NCBI GenBank assembly: GCA_037013495.1
Contig: CM072807.1
Coordinates: forward strand, 7,691,001-7,755,000
From: Hippophae tibetana
Taxonomy: Eukaryota > Streptophyta > Magnoliopsida > Rosales > Elaeagnaceae
DNA: 64,000 nucleotides
Direction of reading: 5' to 3'
Shown: piece after piece, positions 7,800 to 20,669 of the stretch
How positions within the stretch are numbered: position 1 is the stretch's first letter
How the letters are laid out: every line of letters begins with the position of its first letter
Notes under the pieces: model-generated
What the model was told of the DNA's origin: nothing
Database searches by the model: none
The model's input: the letters and a program-made list of their open reading frames with translations, nothing else
Program-made: the position numbers and the translations under genes

Positions 7800-10080
7800 T
7801 TGTATTCAGAATGCCTAGTTTTTTTTAACATATATATTTCATTTTGTACACATGAGGTTAATAATGATACAAATTGCAAAATGGGACCCTTAAGAATTCA
7901 AATCTGTATCAAATCTTTAATGCTAAGAGCAAAATAGAAAGAAAATAAAAAGGCATTGTCCTCCTATTTTATCTTATTTTTTCCTTTTTCGTTATTTTTT
8001 TAAAATAAAATTTATTAAAATTTTTGTTATGCATAATTCAGTTATTTAATTAATTTTATTTTTAATTTATTTAATAAAAAATATATTTATTCATTTTCTT
8101 ATATTGTTAAAAATACATTTATTTACATTGTAAAAGAAATAAACATATTTTTCTAAATGGTGAAGTGTCATGAGACCCTTTAGATTAAATAATTTTTATC
8201 ATTTGATTCTTAAACTTGAAAGTTGTTATTTAATAAGTTTTATTTAAAAAAAATTAATCAATTAAGAATAAATTATATTATTTTGATATTTTTTTATTAA
8301 TTTTTTTTCTAAACTAATTAAAATATAACATTTAAAATGATTGAAAATTAAATTTAAGATGAAATTATTTTTAAAAAATCAACAATATTAATATTATAAT
8401 AAAAAATTATTTAAATAATATAGTGTCAAACAACAAATATTAAAATAAATTTTTTTTCAATTTTTTTTCATATTAATTATACTTTATTATGTTAAAAATA
8501 CATGTTTAATTGCATTTAATCAATTGACATAAAAATAATAATATTTTCATATGTAAATTGTTAAAATAATCTATTTCATTATTAATTGATTTATTTTTTC
8601 ATAGTTACATGATTAAATAACACCGATTATAATTTACAAATTAAACAACATAAATAATCATAGTTACATGATTAAATAACATCGATTATAATTTAAAAAT
8701 TAAACAACATAAATAATCAAATGTGTTTTTGAATAATTCCTATGTTCTTAAACTTAATAAATTTAATTTAAAAATTGATTTAATTTAATCTTAATCTACC
8801 TAACTTGATCTTACGTACATATTTTTAATTTAGAGAAAATGCTAATAAGATCTATGATTTCTATGATTTGATTATTTAGATTATAAATAATATTATTTAA
8901 TAATTTAATTTTAAAAAATTGATTAATAAAATAATATTTTTATATTAAGATAATATATTTTTCTTTTAATTGACTTATTTTCTAAATAATTTAAGTAATA
9001 TTTTTTTTTAATTTAAATGATAAAACAATGCTAATGACTTAATATAAGTATCTTATATTTGTTATTATAGGTGTAAATTGTGATAAGATATTAATGAGAC
9101 ATAGTACAATCTATTAATTTTCAAAACTCATATCATATTGTTTCATTTAATTTTTAAGAAGATTAGATGATAATGAAATAATATTAATTAAGAAATTTTA
9201 TTTATCCTTAATAGAATTAAATAAGAGAAATATAAATATAAAATTAATATGATACATGATTATTTATAATGAGTTTAATAACAATTATATAATATATGTT
9301 TAAAATTAGGTATATTGGGACTACAATCTAAATAATATAAAATAAAATAAGATAATATTATACCATAAATATATTAGAAACACTAAATGAGATATAAGAT
9401 GAGATACAACAACTTATTTATATCTCTACATAACACTAAATACCTTAACTATAATTTTTTTTGTACAATAATGTATTTGGTTGTATATAATAAAAATTGT
9501 ACTATTATATAAAAAATTAGTATTAATAATGAATGTGTATATAAATTGTGCGAAAACTTAATTAAACATGTTTTAAGTTTTAATTTTATCATTGTGTCTT
9601 GATTTTTTGATTCATCTCAAACTAAAAATAATTTTTTAAATATAATAAAATGTAAAAATAAATTAAATATTAATTTAAATAAAATTTTATGATGAAATTA
9701 TTTAGATAGGTAATAAAATTACATAAATAAATTCAATATTATTTAAAATATGAATTATTTTATTTAATTATATTATAAATATTGTAAATTAATATATTTA
9801 ATATATTACTCAAACATATAATACGAGTGTTATTTATATAATTATAAATTTTAAAAATGTTATTTTTTAAGGTTATTGTCCTATTATTTTTTATTATAAC
9901 ATATCATGTTTAATATAATTTTTAAAAATTAACCAAAAATAATTTAGTTGGTTAGAAGAAAATACTAAAAACAATTTTTATTAATTTTTAAAATTTAGAT
10001 TAAATATAATTTGTACACAATAGAAAATGTACGGAATAATCCCACCCATATATCTTTTAAGAAATATTCATAGAGAAGTG
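7800..10080. other. AT-rich intergenic region
   Basis: Very AT-rich spacer between the synaptotagmin and ascorbate peroxidase genes. No frame of interest on either strand and no family-level transposon motif were seen. It includes a two-unit tandem duplication at 8600-8717. Confidence 0.6.
8600..8717 (+). repeat. Two-copy tandem duplication, 59-bp unit
   Basis: The unit beginning CATAGTTACATGATTAAATA at 8600 is repeated from 8659 with only a few substitutions (for example CACCGATT versus CATCGATT). Confidence 0.9.
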
Positions 10081-10149
10081 TGCCTGCACTTTTGTACGAG
10101 TCCTATCCGATCTACCCAAAATGAAAGGGAAAAATTGATTTTACAAGTT

Positions 10150-10158
10150 ACACGTGGC
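10150..10158 (+). promoter_or_regulatory. ABRE/G-box in the ascorbate peroxidase promoter
   Basis: ACACGTGGC is a full match to the abscisic-acid response element type bound by bZIP factors. It lies 107 bp before the peroxidase ATG. Function is inferred from motif and position only. Confidence 0.5.
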
Positions 10159-10264
10159 AACACCCGTTCTTATTCTTAAAGCACAATTGGATTGTTGTTC
10201 GCAGACCCATATTTCTCAATACTTGAATTTCCGTTGTGTAGTGATCTCTTGAGTTTGGGCTTCT

Positions 10265-13200
10265 ATGGCGTTACCTGTGGTGGATACTGAATATCTGAAG
10301 GAGATCGATAAGGCTCGTCGAGGCCTTCGGGCTCTCATTTCCTCCAGAAACTGTGCTCCAATTATGCTCCGCTTGGCGTACGTAATTTCTACTCTCTTTT
10401 ATTTCTTAATTGCTTATTTCTGAAATTTTGACGCAAAATGTAAAAATAAAATAAAATAAAATATTGTGTTAAGAAAACGTACGATGTTCCTGCAGGTGGC
10501 ACGATGCTGGGACATATGATGCAAAGACAAAGACTGGTGGACCAAATGGTTCGATTAGGAATGAGGAAGAATTTACTCATGGTGCTAATAGTGGTTTGAA
10601 GAAAGCCATTGATTGGTGCGGTATGGGTTACTTACCTATTGTTTTTAGGGGAAAAAAAATAAAAAATAAAAAATAAAAAAATTTCTAGAACTATTAGTTA
10701 CTGGTAATTTGCATTTTGTTTAGCTATTATGAAACACACTTGCTATTTTGAATGCTGAATTTTTCCCATCAGTTAACATGTTATGACTTAAAATGTCATT
10801 TATTCTGTATTTGATTTGGGATGAATCTTCGAATTAAACCAGTGTAATAAGGCCTCAGTGTTGCAACTTTAGTCTATATGACATAGGAGAGGAGGCAAAG
10901 GTGTAATGGCTGCATATCGCACTTGTTTAATGGCTTCTTAGGAAGGTTAGGTGTCCTGGAATTACCATCTATTGCATGTTGGTTGCTATACAAGTTCCCT
11001 TTTCTAGAAGCAGTATTTTTACTGTACTGACAAACTCCTTATAATTATTCACTGCCTACACATGATAGTGATATTCATATAGCTTATACGATGGTGCCCT
11101 AATATTCGGGCAGTTAAATGATCATGATGTTGTCGTTTAGAATATCTTACTCAAATGTTCTATTTTCACTTTTTTGTTTTGTTTTAGTCAATCTGATAAT
11201 TAATACTCACAGTTGCAAGGAACTTGGAAACTTTTTTAAATGTTCCCATTGATTGAAATGGTTATTTGGATTAATCTTATATCAATTACCTAGCTGTATC
11301 ATATTGTTGTACTTTACAATGTGACTAAAGAACGTCATTACATAGATTGTGAATGCATTATACTCTGTAAAAAATGAATGAATTCCATAGACAGACATGA
11401 ATGAAAATAATTTCGTGAAAATGAACACAACCATAAAATCACTAAGATAACTCACGTGTGCAATAATCATTTTGACATTGTCTAAATTATCTGTGGTACC
11501 ATTCAAGTTGTTGATTCTGATTCTTAAAATATACTCTTATGCTACTTTATATGTCTGCTTCTAAGGACTTTCAACTTATTGCATGTTAGCATAGATAATT
11601 ACATAGACTAAAGATTGTTTTCAATAGTTGGGTTCTTCATTTGAATTTGAACAGTCATTTTATCTGATTGCAGAGGAAGTGAAAGCTAAACATTCAGGAA
11701 TTACATATGCAGACTTATATCAGGTGATTATCATGTTGAAAGAGTCATTTTTGAAGTTTAGCGAGCGACGTGGTGGCCATTAGTTACATTCTGTGTTACA
11801 ACATTTTTGTTTGTGTTGGTATCTTTGATATGACTGAGAAAATTGTATGTGCAGAAATTTTATCAACCCGTACTCTCGTTTCTAGATATTCTTGCAGTTA
11901 CCAAAACAATTAATGTATAGAATATTGGATGGGAAAGTAACTAGAGCTTTAACTGGAAAGTGGGACATTGTTAACATAGCTCATTACTTAACTAGTTTAT
12001 TGCCCTACTCTCTTGGAGGCTTAGATTGATCTGTTCTCTTCCCTCTTCCCTCTTTGATCTTTGTTTTTTCAGGTTAAAACTTAAAATCTCTTAATCTCCT
12101 CTTCCACCAACTCCTTGAAGAAGGACAAATAAGGAATAACAACTTTAGGGTGAGAGAGGTCCCATTCCTTTGAAGTTGTCTGTGATTAGGAAATATGATA
12201 GTAAAGTTATTCGTATTTCAGTCAGTAACTGTTCATGAGACAATGATGTAAAACTCCTGAAAATGTTTAAAATCATTCGATATTTTTTTTTTAAATAATT
12301 GTGTAAGGGATAGTATACATAATTCCATTAGACAACTGCTTTCTGAGTAAAAAGTATTGATACCCTGTTTTCAGCTTGCGGGTGTTGTTGCAGTTGAAGT
12401 CACTGGGGGCCCAACTATTGACTTTGTACCGGGAAGAAAGGTAATCTACTGTGGTTCATTGAGAAACCATAAATGGTTATCATACTATTGCTCTTCATTA
12501 ACTGTTTTTGGTTTTCCTAGGATTCAAAAATTTCTCCCAAGGAAGGACGACTTCCAGATGCTAAACTAGGTCAGTCAAATATAACAAAACTATTGGTTGC
12601 TTTACTTGTAGAGGATGGCTCATAACTCCTGATTAGGGGAGCATTGTTTTGTAAGAAGTCAGATTATACAATTAGTTCACAAATACCATTCTTACGTGCT
12701 GTCTTGATCTAAAGATGATGCAGAGCTTAAGGGAATTGAGAACTTGAATGTCTTACAAAATTGAAGCTGTAGATATGTCTGCACTATTGAAGTCCATTAT
12801 CCTTCTGGTTTGAGGAGATCTCGAACCTGCTTTAAGTTTTCCCTTAATAGTTGTCACACTTTGCCAAAAGGGATAGAGGCTTGTCATAGCATATACGCAT
12901 CGTCTTTGTATTAATATAGGTATCTTATATTAAAAGTAAACTTAAGGTACAAATATAATGAAAGATTTCATCAAGTCAAGAGAACTACATGACTCTTAAA
13001 GTTGTTGCATAACAGTTTCTACCTCCATCAAGGCTGAGCACCTTTAGTCCATTTGATTGGTGAAAAGAGGCACGACTGAGGGGAGAATTGAGCATTTCTC
13101 ACAGTTTGGTATTTTAATACATGAATGTTCCTCAAACAGACGTACAAACTATCTAATTTAGATTTTTAAAAATAATTTTCTGCTCAGTGCCACCTAATAA

Positions 13201-14925
13201 TTTCTTGTTTTTGATAATCAGTATATTCAGTTAGTTTATACAGATCTTTAGGAGATCTCATTGAGCTGATGCTCTGATCTCCTTCGCTTTCTGTGTTTGC
13301 TTTCGTGATGCAGCACAAATGACGTCTAGTTGATTAATTTGTACTTCTTATGACTACTTACATCCTTTCTTTGCAAAATACAAACCTCGAATCCATACCC
13401 AACCTAACCTTCTTTTACTTGCTTCCATAACTTTTATCCTGTGTACGTATGATGGGGTCCTAAGAGGTGCTTAACCTGTTTGGCGTACAGTTCATGCATA
13501 ACGTGTGTAAAGAATCTTTTTTGTATTTATTTTTTCTTGGGTGGCAGGTTCGCCACATCTGAAGGACATCTTTTACAGAATGGGCCTATCTGACAAGGAT
13601 ATTGTTGCTCTGTCAGGTGGCCATACTCTGGTACTGCACTTTTCAATCTTTGATCTATACATGGCTCTTATTTGTTTTAGATGTATATATTTTTCTCCAT
13701 TAAGTATATAATGCTATTATAGGGAAGGGCACATCCAGACAGATCTGGTTTCGATGGTGCTTGGACGAAGGAACCTCTGAAGTTTGACAATTCATACTTT
13801 GTGTAAGATTTAAAACTTGGTTTGCCTATTATGGTATTATTATATGTGACTATCATTGGACTTTGAGTTTTGGTATTGTGTTCACACTTTTCGTTGACAC
13901 CAGGGAACTTTTGGAAGGGGAAACAGAGGGTCTGTTGAAACTACCAACAGATGTGGCTCTGCTAGATGATCCTAAGTTTCGTCCCTATGTCGAACTATAT
14001 GCAAAGGTATCATGTTTGCTTTCCATTCATTTTATTTTTGAAAATTTTGCATCCATACCCCGTTTTGAGTATTTGCAAGTTAGGACTTCATGCCATGGCC
14101 CTATGAAAGTTGAAGTTGGCCTTACACTTAAATATGAGACACCCATGTACTGCTCAAATATTTACCAGACCTGACCTGCCAACAAATTGGTCTAGTAATC
14201 AGGATGAGCATTTAATAACGAGGATGGCAAAACTAGTCCCCCATAACTAATTGTATGTTGTTGGCTCAGATTAAGACTTTGCTAGTTCGTTTTACCAACT
14301 CTGCCTAATTTTTAGTATCTTGTTTTATTATTGTCAACAAATTCATAAAAAAATAATATTGTTTTAGCTTTTGCATGATTGGTGACTTCACAATATATCA
14401 GTTTATAGTATTTATTTGATTTAGTTAATAGGATATTAGGATTCACCTACTTTGTGCTAAGTTCTTCACATAATCAATTCTGCCTTTGTCATGTCCTAAT
14501 TAGGTTTTGCCTAACTTTTCAGACCCAGCTTCACGCTGCTAACTATAGTTTGCATTGTTTTCTACTTTTTACCTGATGAAAGTTTTCAGTGAACACACGA
14601 TGCTCTAATCGGGATATCATTGTGTTCTATTAATTTGTCTCTTGTTTACTCAAATCTTGATCCATTTGATTATGTTACTGGTTTACTTTTTTCTTCTCAT
14701 TTTTGCAAAATTCCTGGTATCAATCAGGATGAGGATGCATTCTTTAAAGATTATGCTGAATCACATAAGAAACTTTCTGAGCTTGGGTTCACCACAAGTT
14801 CCTCTAGCTCCAAATTAGCTGCAAAAGATTGCACAATACTAGCACAAGGTGCGGTAGGAGTTGCAGTTGCTGCTGCTGTTGTTATCTTGAGCTACTTTTA
14901 TGAAGTTCACAAAAGAGCGAAGTAG
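10265..14925 (+). CDS. APX3: Peroxisomal membrane-type ascorbate peroxidase (APX3-like)
   Basis: Reduces H2O2 to water with ascorbate at the peroxisomal membrane. Nine exons join in frame: 10265-10377, 10496-10620, 11674-11723, 12375-12440, 12521-12569, 13548-13630, 13723-13802, 13904-14006 and 14728-14925, giving 288 residues, close to the family length. Visible residues: distal R36, W39 and H40 (LRLAWHDAG), proximal haem ligand H160 (ALSGGHTLG), and the [17 protein letters not shown] region. The C-terminus has a hydrophobic, Ala/Val-rich membrane segment (about residues 262-279) followed by basic HKRAK, the ER/peroxisome sorting signal typical of APX3 and APX5 and absent from cytosolic forms. 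Start: first ATG, with the conserved N-terminus [13 protein letters not shown]. All splice sites are GT-AG and no defect was seen. The gene appears functional. Confidence 0.95.
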
Positions 14926-15376
14926 ATTCATTGAATTGATCTCATTTAAGATCTTTTGCCTTCCCTTGCAAGGCAAGATCCAGAATGTGTGATGGCAGCT
15001 AAATGGATTGTTATTCAGATTACCGTATAAATGCTTAATTGCATACGTTGAAATAATCTAATTAAATATGTTTTAATTCTCTTGATATTTAAATCATACT
15101 TCTCGTATCGTATTCTTTAGAATCGTTTGCTTTTGCTTACATTGATAATTTTTTTTTATAAAGGTGCCCGTATGGATCACACCTACTATTATCTTTTCCC
15201 CTAAATAAGCAACAGTTCGATCTATAATGGGTATATAGGTAGGCAATCATAGTATGATGTTTATTTATACTTTGAGGCTATGTAAAAACGTTTTAAAACG
15301 ACTAGGTAATGATATCAGTGCTTACACTTTGTCTCAGTTAGGCAAGGTAATACAAGGACTTGAAGACTTTATTAGC

Positions 15377-15398
15377 AATAATAATAATAATAATAATA
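15377..15398 (+). repeat. (AAT)n microsatellite
   Basis: About seven AAT units in the spacer downstream of the peroxidase gene. Confidence 0.9.
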
Positions 15399-17112
15399 CT
15401 GAAGGAGACCAATTGGGGTTTAGTAGAGGGTAGATCTGAAAAAGGCATGCTTATCATGAATACAATAATGGCACTAAATGTAAAGAATTTAATTTGTATT
15501 TAGATTAGAAATGCTGTGAATTAATTTTGGAGGCCGATTTTTGAAGTGTTATCCATGAAGTGGGACACAAAGGCACAGTTTGTGGTTGGGTTCAGAGAAC
15601 CCCACATGGGAGGACAGCCAAAAAGGTAGGTAAGGGTGTTGTAGGACTATACCCCACGAGTCTTGCTCTACACCTAAGCACATGACAGTGCTGGCTACCA
15701 CCTTACTTTTTAAATATCATATAGTTTGTTTCGATGAGAGATAGCAAACGTGGTGGTCTTCATCGTATTAATTTTTGTAATAAGTATTTTAATTTTGTAA
15801 TTTATGAATTCAATATTATTAATTTCATTATTTTTAAAAAATAAATTTCTTTAATTATAATTATTAAAATTAATATTTTTAATTCTTCAAATTATTAAAA
15901 ACTCACAACTTTAGATTCATATAAAAAAACTTATTTTGACGTTGTAATATACAATTTTAATAAATAGAAGAATTAGAATTGTCTAACTAAAAGTTAAGGA
16001 TTAAAATAATCATTTACATATAATAACAATACTATTAACAATACTATTATGATCTTTTCTCCTAATTTTTTTTTTATAAACTTGCACTCTTATAATTAGC
16101 TCTCGAATTCTTTAAAATGTCTAAATTAATACCCGTTGATAAGAGTATTATATTTGATATAATAATTTAGCAAAAATACATCTAATTAATACATACAATA
16201 AGATACATGCAGATAGAAGTTATTTATGGATATGATGTTTCATAAGTGACGTGTATTCTAGGTAAATCACATTGATAATAATTTTAATTTTATAAGTTTT
16301 TTATAATACATATATTTCAACAAAATACTTGCATTAAAAAGTTATACGATGGTACCATATTTAACTAAGTAATGCTGGATGGTAATATTGGAGAAGTAAC
16401 ACGCTTGATATGGAATTAGATCTGACCATTGATTATATTTTAAAAAATTTAACATAATGATATTAAGTAATTTAATGATATTTTTAAACATTTTCTATTA
16501 TTTATACTTCAAAAATAATTAATATTTTTTAATGAAATATTATTTCATGGATATATTTTAATAGAATTTAATGTTACTCTAGACATCCATAAATTTAATC
16601 AAATTTATAATATAATTAATTGAGTTTATAATTTATTAAAAAAGGTACACTTTTAACCTATCAAATTATTTAAATTATAATAATATTTTTTAAATCTGTT
16701 ATCTATAACTTTAAGTGTTAACGATGTGATTGTAACTCGATACAACGAGAAATATATCATAATATATAAAACAACATATACAAAAACTTTAGATATCTTT
16801 GTTCAAAAAGTAATACACAATTCATATATTCTTCATATATTCAACCAAGTGAATACTTCATTGTTGCTTGCCAATATTTTGTGTGAAGATGTGGATAAGC
16901 TTAGGTAGGTATTGTGAAGAAAAGTTAACTATTGTAGCCCTATCGGTATAAAGTTCTCACAAGTAGTGACAAAATTCAATATCAAATTGAAGGCAGGTAG
17001 AGTAATAAAGGGTAAAAAAGGTAGGGGAAATTTTAAACACACAGAGTCACGCAAGTGGACCTCTTCCATTCCCTCAACGACAACAACTTCTTCTCATGAT
17101 GAGCGAGAACTT

Positions 17113-17138
17113 AGAGAGAGAGAGAGAGAGGGAGAGAG
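17113..17138 (+). repeat. (GA)n microsatellite
   Basis: Nine AG/GA units followed by a slightly interrupted run. The short open frame crossing it is low complexity and not taken as a gene. Confidence 0.9.
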
Positions 17139-17577
17139 CATGTGTGGTGGTGGGTAACAAATATTTTCCTAATTGGGGGAGATAACAACAAAAAGGTGAA
17201 TCAGTTTCCTCATTCCTAAATAATTTGCAGCTTTTTCAACTAAATGTGACTCTACGCATAAAACTTATTCAGATAAGTAGAATGAATAGGTATGTAATTC
17301 GAGTCACATTTACAAGAAGCTAACTGTCTGTAGCTCCTTTCTACTTTGATTTTAAGTCTCTAACCCTACTTTCTGTTGCCTAAACTTGCACCAGAAGGGT
17401 TTGAAAAGGAAAAAAAATGGAAAAATGAAGGTCAACCAAAGCCCACAAACACCACAATTACAATAATTATTATCTCATGACAGAAAGAAAAAAAAAATCT
17501 TATTATATTTTTCTATCCTCTACTTTTCATTTCATCATATCTTCCCTTGAAACCCAACCTCCTACTCTTCTAGAAGC

Positions 17578-17604
17578 CTCTCTCTCTCTCTCTCTCTCTC
17601 TCTC
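17578..17604 (+). repeat. (CT)n microsatellite
   Basis: About 13 CT units, some 1.2 kb upstream of the MYB start codon. Confidence 0.92.
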
Positions 17605-18388
17605 ACATGATTGATAGAGTACCAAATAGAATAAAGAACCACAACTACCATGTCTATACAGTCTACTTAATTGTGTGTAAGAATAGCCAAACCATTACTG
17701 ACATTTCCTTCTCAAATTCCCACTACAACTAACTTACCAAGATTATAAGCTTTAATAATTCCAATACTATTAAGGAATTCTCCTCACTTTCTCTGTCTAT
17801 AATTTGGTCCATATTTGTAAGAGAGAAACTTATATATAATGTCACCAGTGAAAATGAAGCTATCAAAAAACCAAATAAATAAAAAAAACTCCTTTTACGT
17901 CTGTGGTAGTAGTTTCAAAAAATTAATAATTTGATCAGTCTTTAATTACAATTATCCTTATATAACTATATAGACTACTGAATTGGATATTTTTATACTG
18001 TCTAGAGGTTAAGTAAAATGTATAAAGAAAGTCATTAGTGTTATTTAGTAAGATTGGTTTGAAAAACGACGTAGATTAACAAATATATATATATTATTTT
18101 AATAATTTTTTATTAAAATATTATTTTTCTATTAATATATTAAAATTGAATTCTCAATGTTACCATAACTATCGTACAAGGATTTCCCTTATAATTAAGT
18201 ATGTTTTAATGTTATTATTATAAATATAAAAGGTTATGTTAACGAAAAATACGAAAATTATTGATTTTAAATTTTTGATTCATAAATATATATATTTTAA
18301 TAATAAAATTTTAAAAATTTGTAATTAAATTATAAGACTTAAATTTTTTAAAATTTATGAATAAATTTATTAAAGTTTGTAATTAAAC

Positions 18389-18411
18389 AATAAATAAATA
18401 AATAAATAAAT
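18389..18411 (+). repeat. (AAAT)n microsatellite
   Basis: Five to six AAAT units in AT-rich DNA upstream of the MYB gene. Confidence 0.9.
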
Positions 18412-18648
18412 TTACGAATGAACTTATCAGTTTTCACTTATAAATAAATAAATTGTGATATTATAGAGAAAAAAGGAAAAAGAAAAAAAGTGAAGAAAGT
18501 ATTGCCCATACTTGAATTAACCTTACTTTACACCAACTTTGTGATTAACCTTAGTTAATGTCCTTTTTAATTTATTATCTGATTGATACTAATATCATCA
18601 CTTGATTAGGGGCTACCAGTCACTTCGTCCTCCGTATTAATCTATCTC

Positions 18649-18654
18649 ACCAAC
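18649..18654 (+). promoter_or_regulatory. MYB-type ACCAAC element upstream of the MYB gene
   Basis: ACCAAC, the core of AC-type sites bound by R2R3-MYB factors, lies about 50 bp before the TATA box; a second copy is at 18532-18537. Subgroup 4 MYBs are reported to feed back on their own promoters, which would suit such sites, but the motif is short and could be chance. Confidence 0.25.
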
Positions 18655-18703
18655 TTACATCTAGAAGCAATGAGTCTCTCTCTCTCTGAGATAGTCAAAA
18701 GGC

Positions 18704-18710
18704 TATAAAA
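18704..18710 (+). promoter_or_regulatory. TATA box of the MYB gene
   Basis: TATAAAA, 132 bp before the ATG, with a CT-rich stretch just upstream and an A-rich leader after it, as usual for plant promoters. Confidence 0.7.
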
Positions 18711-18841
18711 ACAAACTCCTCAAAACTTCACAAGGGCCGGCCTTAATGTTCCAGCAACAACAAAAAGAAAAGAGCAAAAAGGCTAAAAGAAACAGAGCAA
18801 TTTCAATTACAGGTTAGGAAAAATCCCACAAGTGATTATTA

Positions 18842-19767
18842 ATGGGAAGGTCTCCTTGTTGTGAAAAAGCTCACACAAACAAAGGAGCTTGGACCAAAGA
18901 AGAAGATGATCGACTCATATCTTATATCAGAACTCACGGTGAAGGTTGTTGGCGTTCACTTCCTAAATCTGCTGGACTTCTTCGATGTGGGAAGAGTTGT
19001 CGTTTGCGTTGGATTAACTATTTAAGACCTGACCTTAAACGTGGTAATTTCACGGAAGAAGAAGACGAGCTCATAATCAAACTCCATAGCCTCCTTGGTA
19101 ACAAGTAAGTTTAATTAGCAACTACCCATTTCAGAGAAAACAACAAAGATCAATGGGTTTTCTTCTTTTGATTTTTGATTCCTTTGTTTTTTTTTTTAAT
19201 AAATGGCACTAATGGGTTTTTTTTTTTCCTGAAAGATGGTCTTTGATAGCAGGAAGATTACCAGGAAGAACTGATAATGAGATAAAGAATTACTGGAACA
19301 CTCATATAAGAAGAAAGCTTTTGAATAGAGGAATCGACCCTGCAACTCATATGCCACTAAACGAGACTAGTGTTGCTCAGGACACAGCTACAACAATAAC
19401 AACAACCATATCATTTTCTGCTTCTGCTGTTAAACAAGAAGAGAAAACAACTAGCACTAGTAGTGGGTTAGTTGTGGGCAAATTAGAAGTAACAAACCCA
19501 GTTCAAGAAAGGTGTCCTGATTTGAATCTTGAGCTTAGAATTAGTCCACCTTATCAACAACGACAGGCAGAGATGCCATTGAAGAGTGGTGGAGTGAGAA
19601 GTGTTTGTTTCTCTTGCAATTTGGGTTTGCAGAGCAGTAAAGATTGCAGCTGTGGAATTGGTGGCAGTAGTAGTACTACTAACAGTGGGAGCAATAATAA
19701 TATTGGTTATGATTTCTTAGGTTTGAAAAGTGGGATTTTGGATTACAGAAGTTTGGAGATGAAATGA
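18842..19767 (+). CDS. MYB4: R2R3-MYB repressor, subgroup 4 (MYB4-like)
   Basis: Nuclear transcription factor of the clade that represses phenylpropanoid and lignin genes. Exon 1 is 18842-19104 and exon 2 is 19236-19767; the intron splits the R3 repeat at LLGNK|WSLIAG. The product is 264 residues. R2 and R3 fill about residues 14-113 with the conserved tryptophans. The bHLH-binding signature DELxxKxxxLxxxxWxxxAxRLPGR spans 75-99. C-terminal motifs are all of subgroup 4: the EAR repression motif [12 protein letters not shown] (LNLEL at 184-188); a zinc-finger-like CFSC...CSC cluster (212-227); and GYDFLGL (245-251) followed by a conserved LDYRSLEMK end. Start: the conserved [15 protein letters not shown]. 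No defect was seen. The combination of motifs gives high confidence in the subgroup, less in exact orthology among MYB3, 4, 7 and 32. Confidence 0.95.
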
Positions 19768-20669
19768 GATTTGGGGAAATTAGTTATTATTTTAATTGGG
19801 ATTTGTAATATTGTTAATTAGAACAAAACAGAATGGAGAGATCAAATGTGAAAGATCTTGTTAAATCATTACAAACCTCCTTTTGTTACACCTAATTTCT
19901 ATGATTATATGTTAGTTTATACTAATTATTGATTTATAGAGTACTAATACAGTTTTAACTCTTTTATTTATTTATAATGTTTTACTCATCAATTTTAGAT
20001 GGACAAAACGTCCTTTTATAACAATGAAAAAATATATATGAAAATATCAGTTTAATATGAGTCATTTACTTGCATACCTTTACTCATTGTAACATTTCTA
20101 TACATATATTTATCAATTAGTTTTATTTTTTTTAACTTTTTTTTGTAAGTCTCTGTTTTAGCATTTCTCCGTCTAGCACAAAAATAGGGAATTGATCAGA
20201 TCCTGACCAAAATTTACAAAGTACTCTTTTTGTGGATGTGGGTATTGTACTGTTGTTGGTATGGTAGTAACACAACCAACAGATTTAAGTTAAAAACAAG
20301 ATTGCCTAACAGAGTAGGCATTATACTCCCAAGAGTATAGTACCTAAAATACGTTTCACAAATGAAGAGAGAAAAATATCCAACCAAAAAATTATGTTTT
20401 GGAACAAAAAAAATGAGGGAAAAGTGTATTTGTGATTCTTTTGTTTTTTCACTTTCAAACAAAAATGATGATTTTTATATCTTTTGTTATTTCAATTTTC
20501 AAACATGAAAATGATGCTGTTTTCTTTGTTTTATGAAAATAATGTACCTGCCTGAACACTTTTAGGTATTTTTTTTTAAGGGGATTGGGTTTTAACGGTG
20601 TAGTTCTAATATTATCGATCTCATAGTTTTTTAATCGGTTTATTGGAAGGAGCGTGAAAAATAAACAGT

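Larger units (their letters stand above)
14926..18600. other. Intergenic region between peroxidase and MYB genes
   Basis: The first ~150 bp is probably peroxidase 3' UTR. 15400-15700 is less AT-rich than its surroundings but has no long frame. 15720-16950 is AT-rich and featureless. 16966-17800 holds GA and CT microsatellites, mixed purine/pyrimidine-rich sequence and a W-box core (TTGACC on the minus strand, near 17430), and may be distal MYB promoter. No gene was recognised. Confidence 0.5.

Noticed and set aside
16966-17157. Small plus-strand open frame before the MYB gene
   Set aside because: Its second half is a GA microsatellite encoding Arg-Glu repeats; no conserved feature and no sign of a gene.
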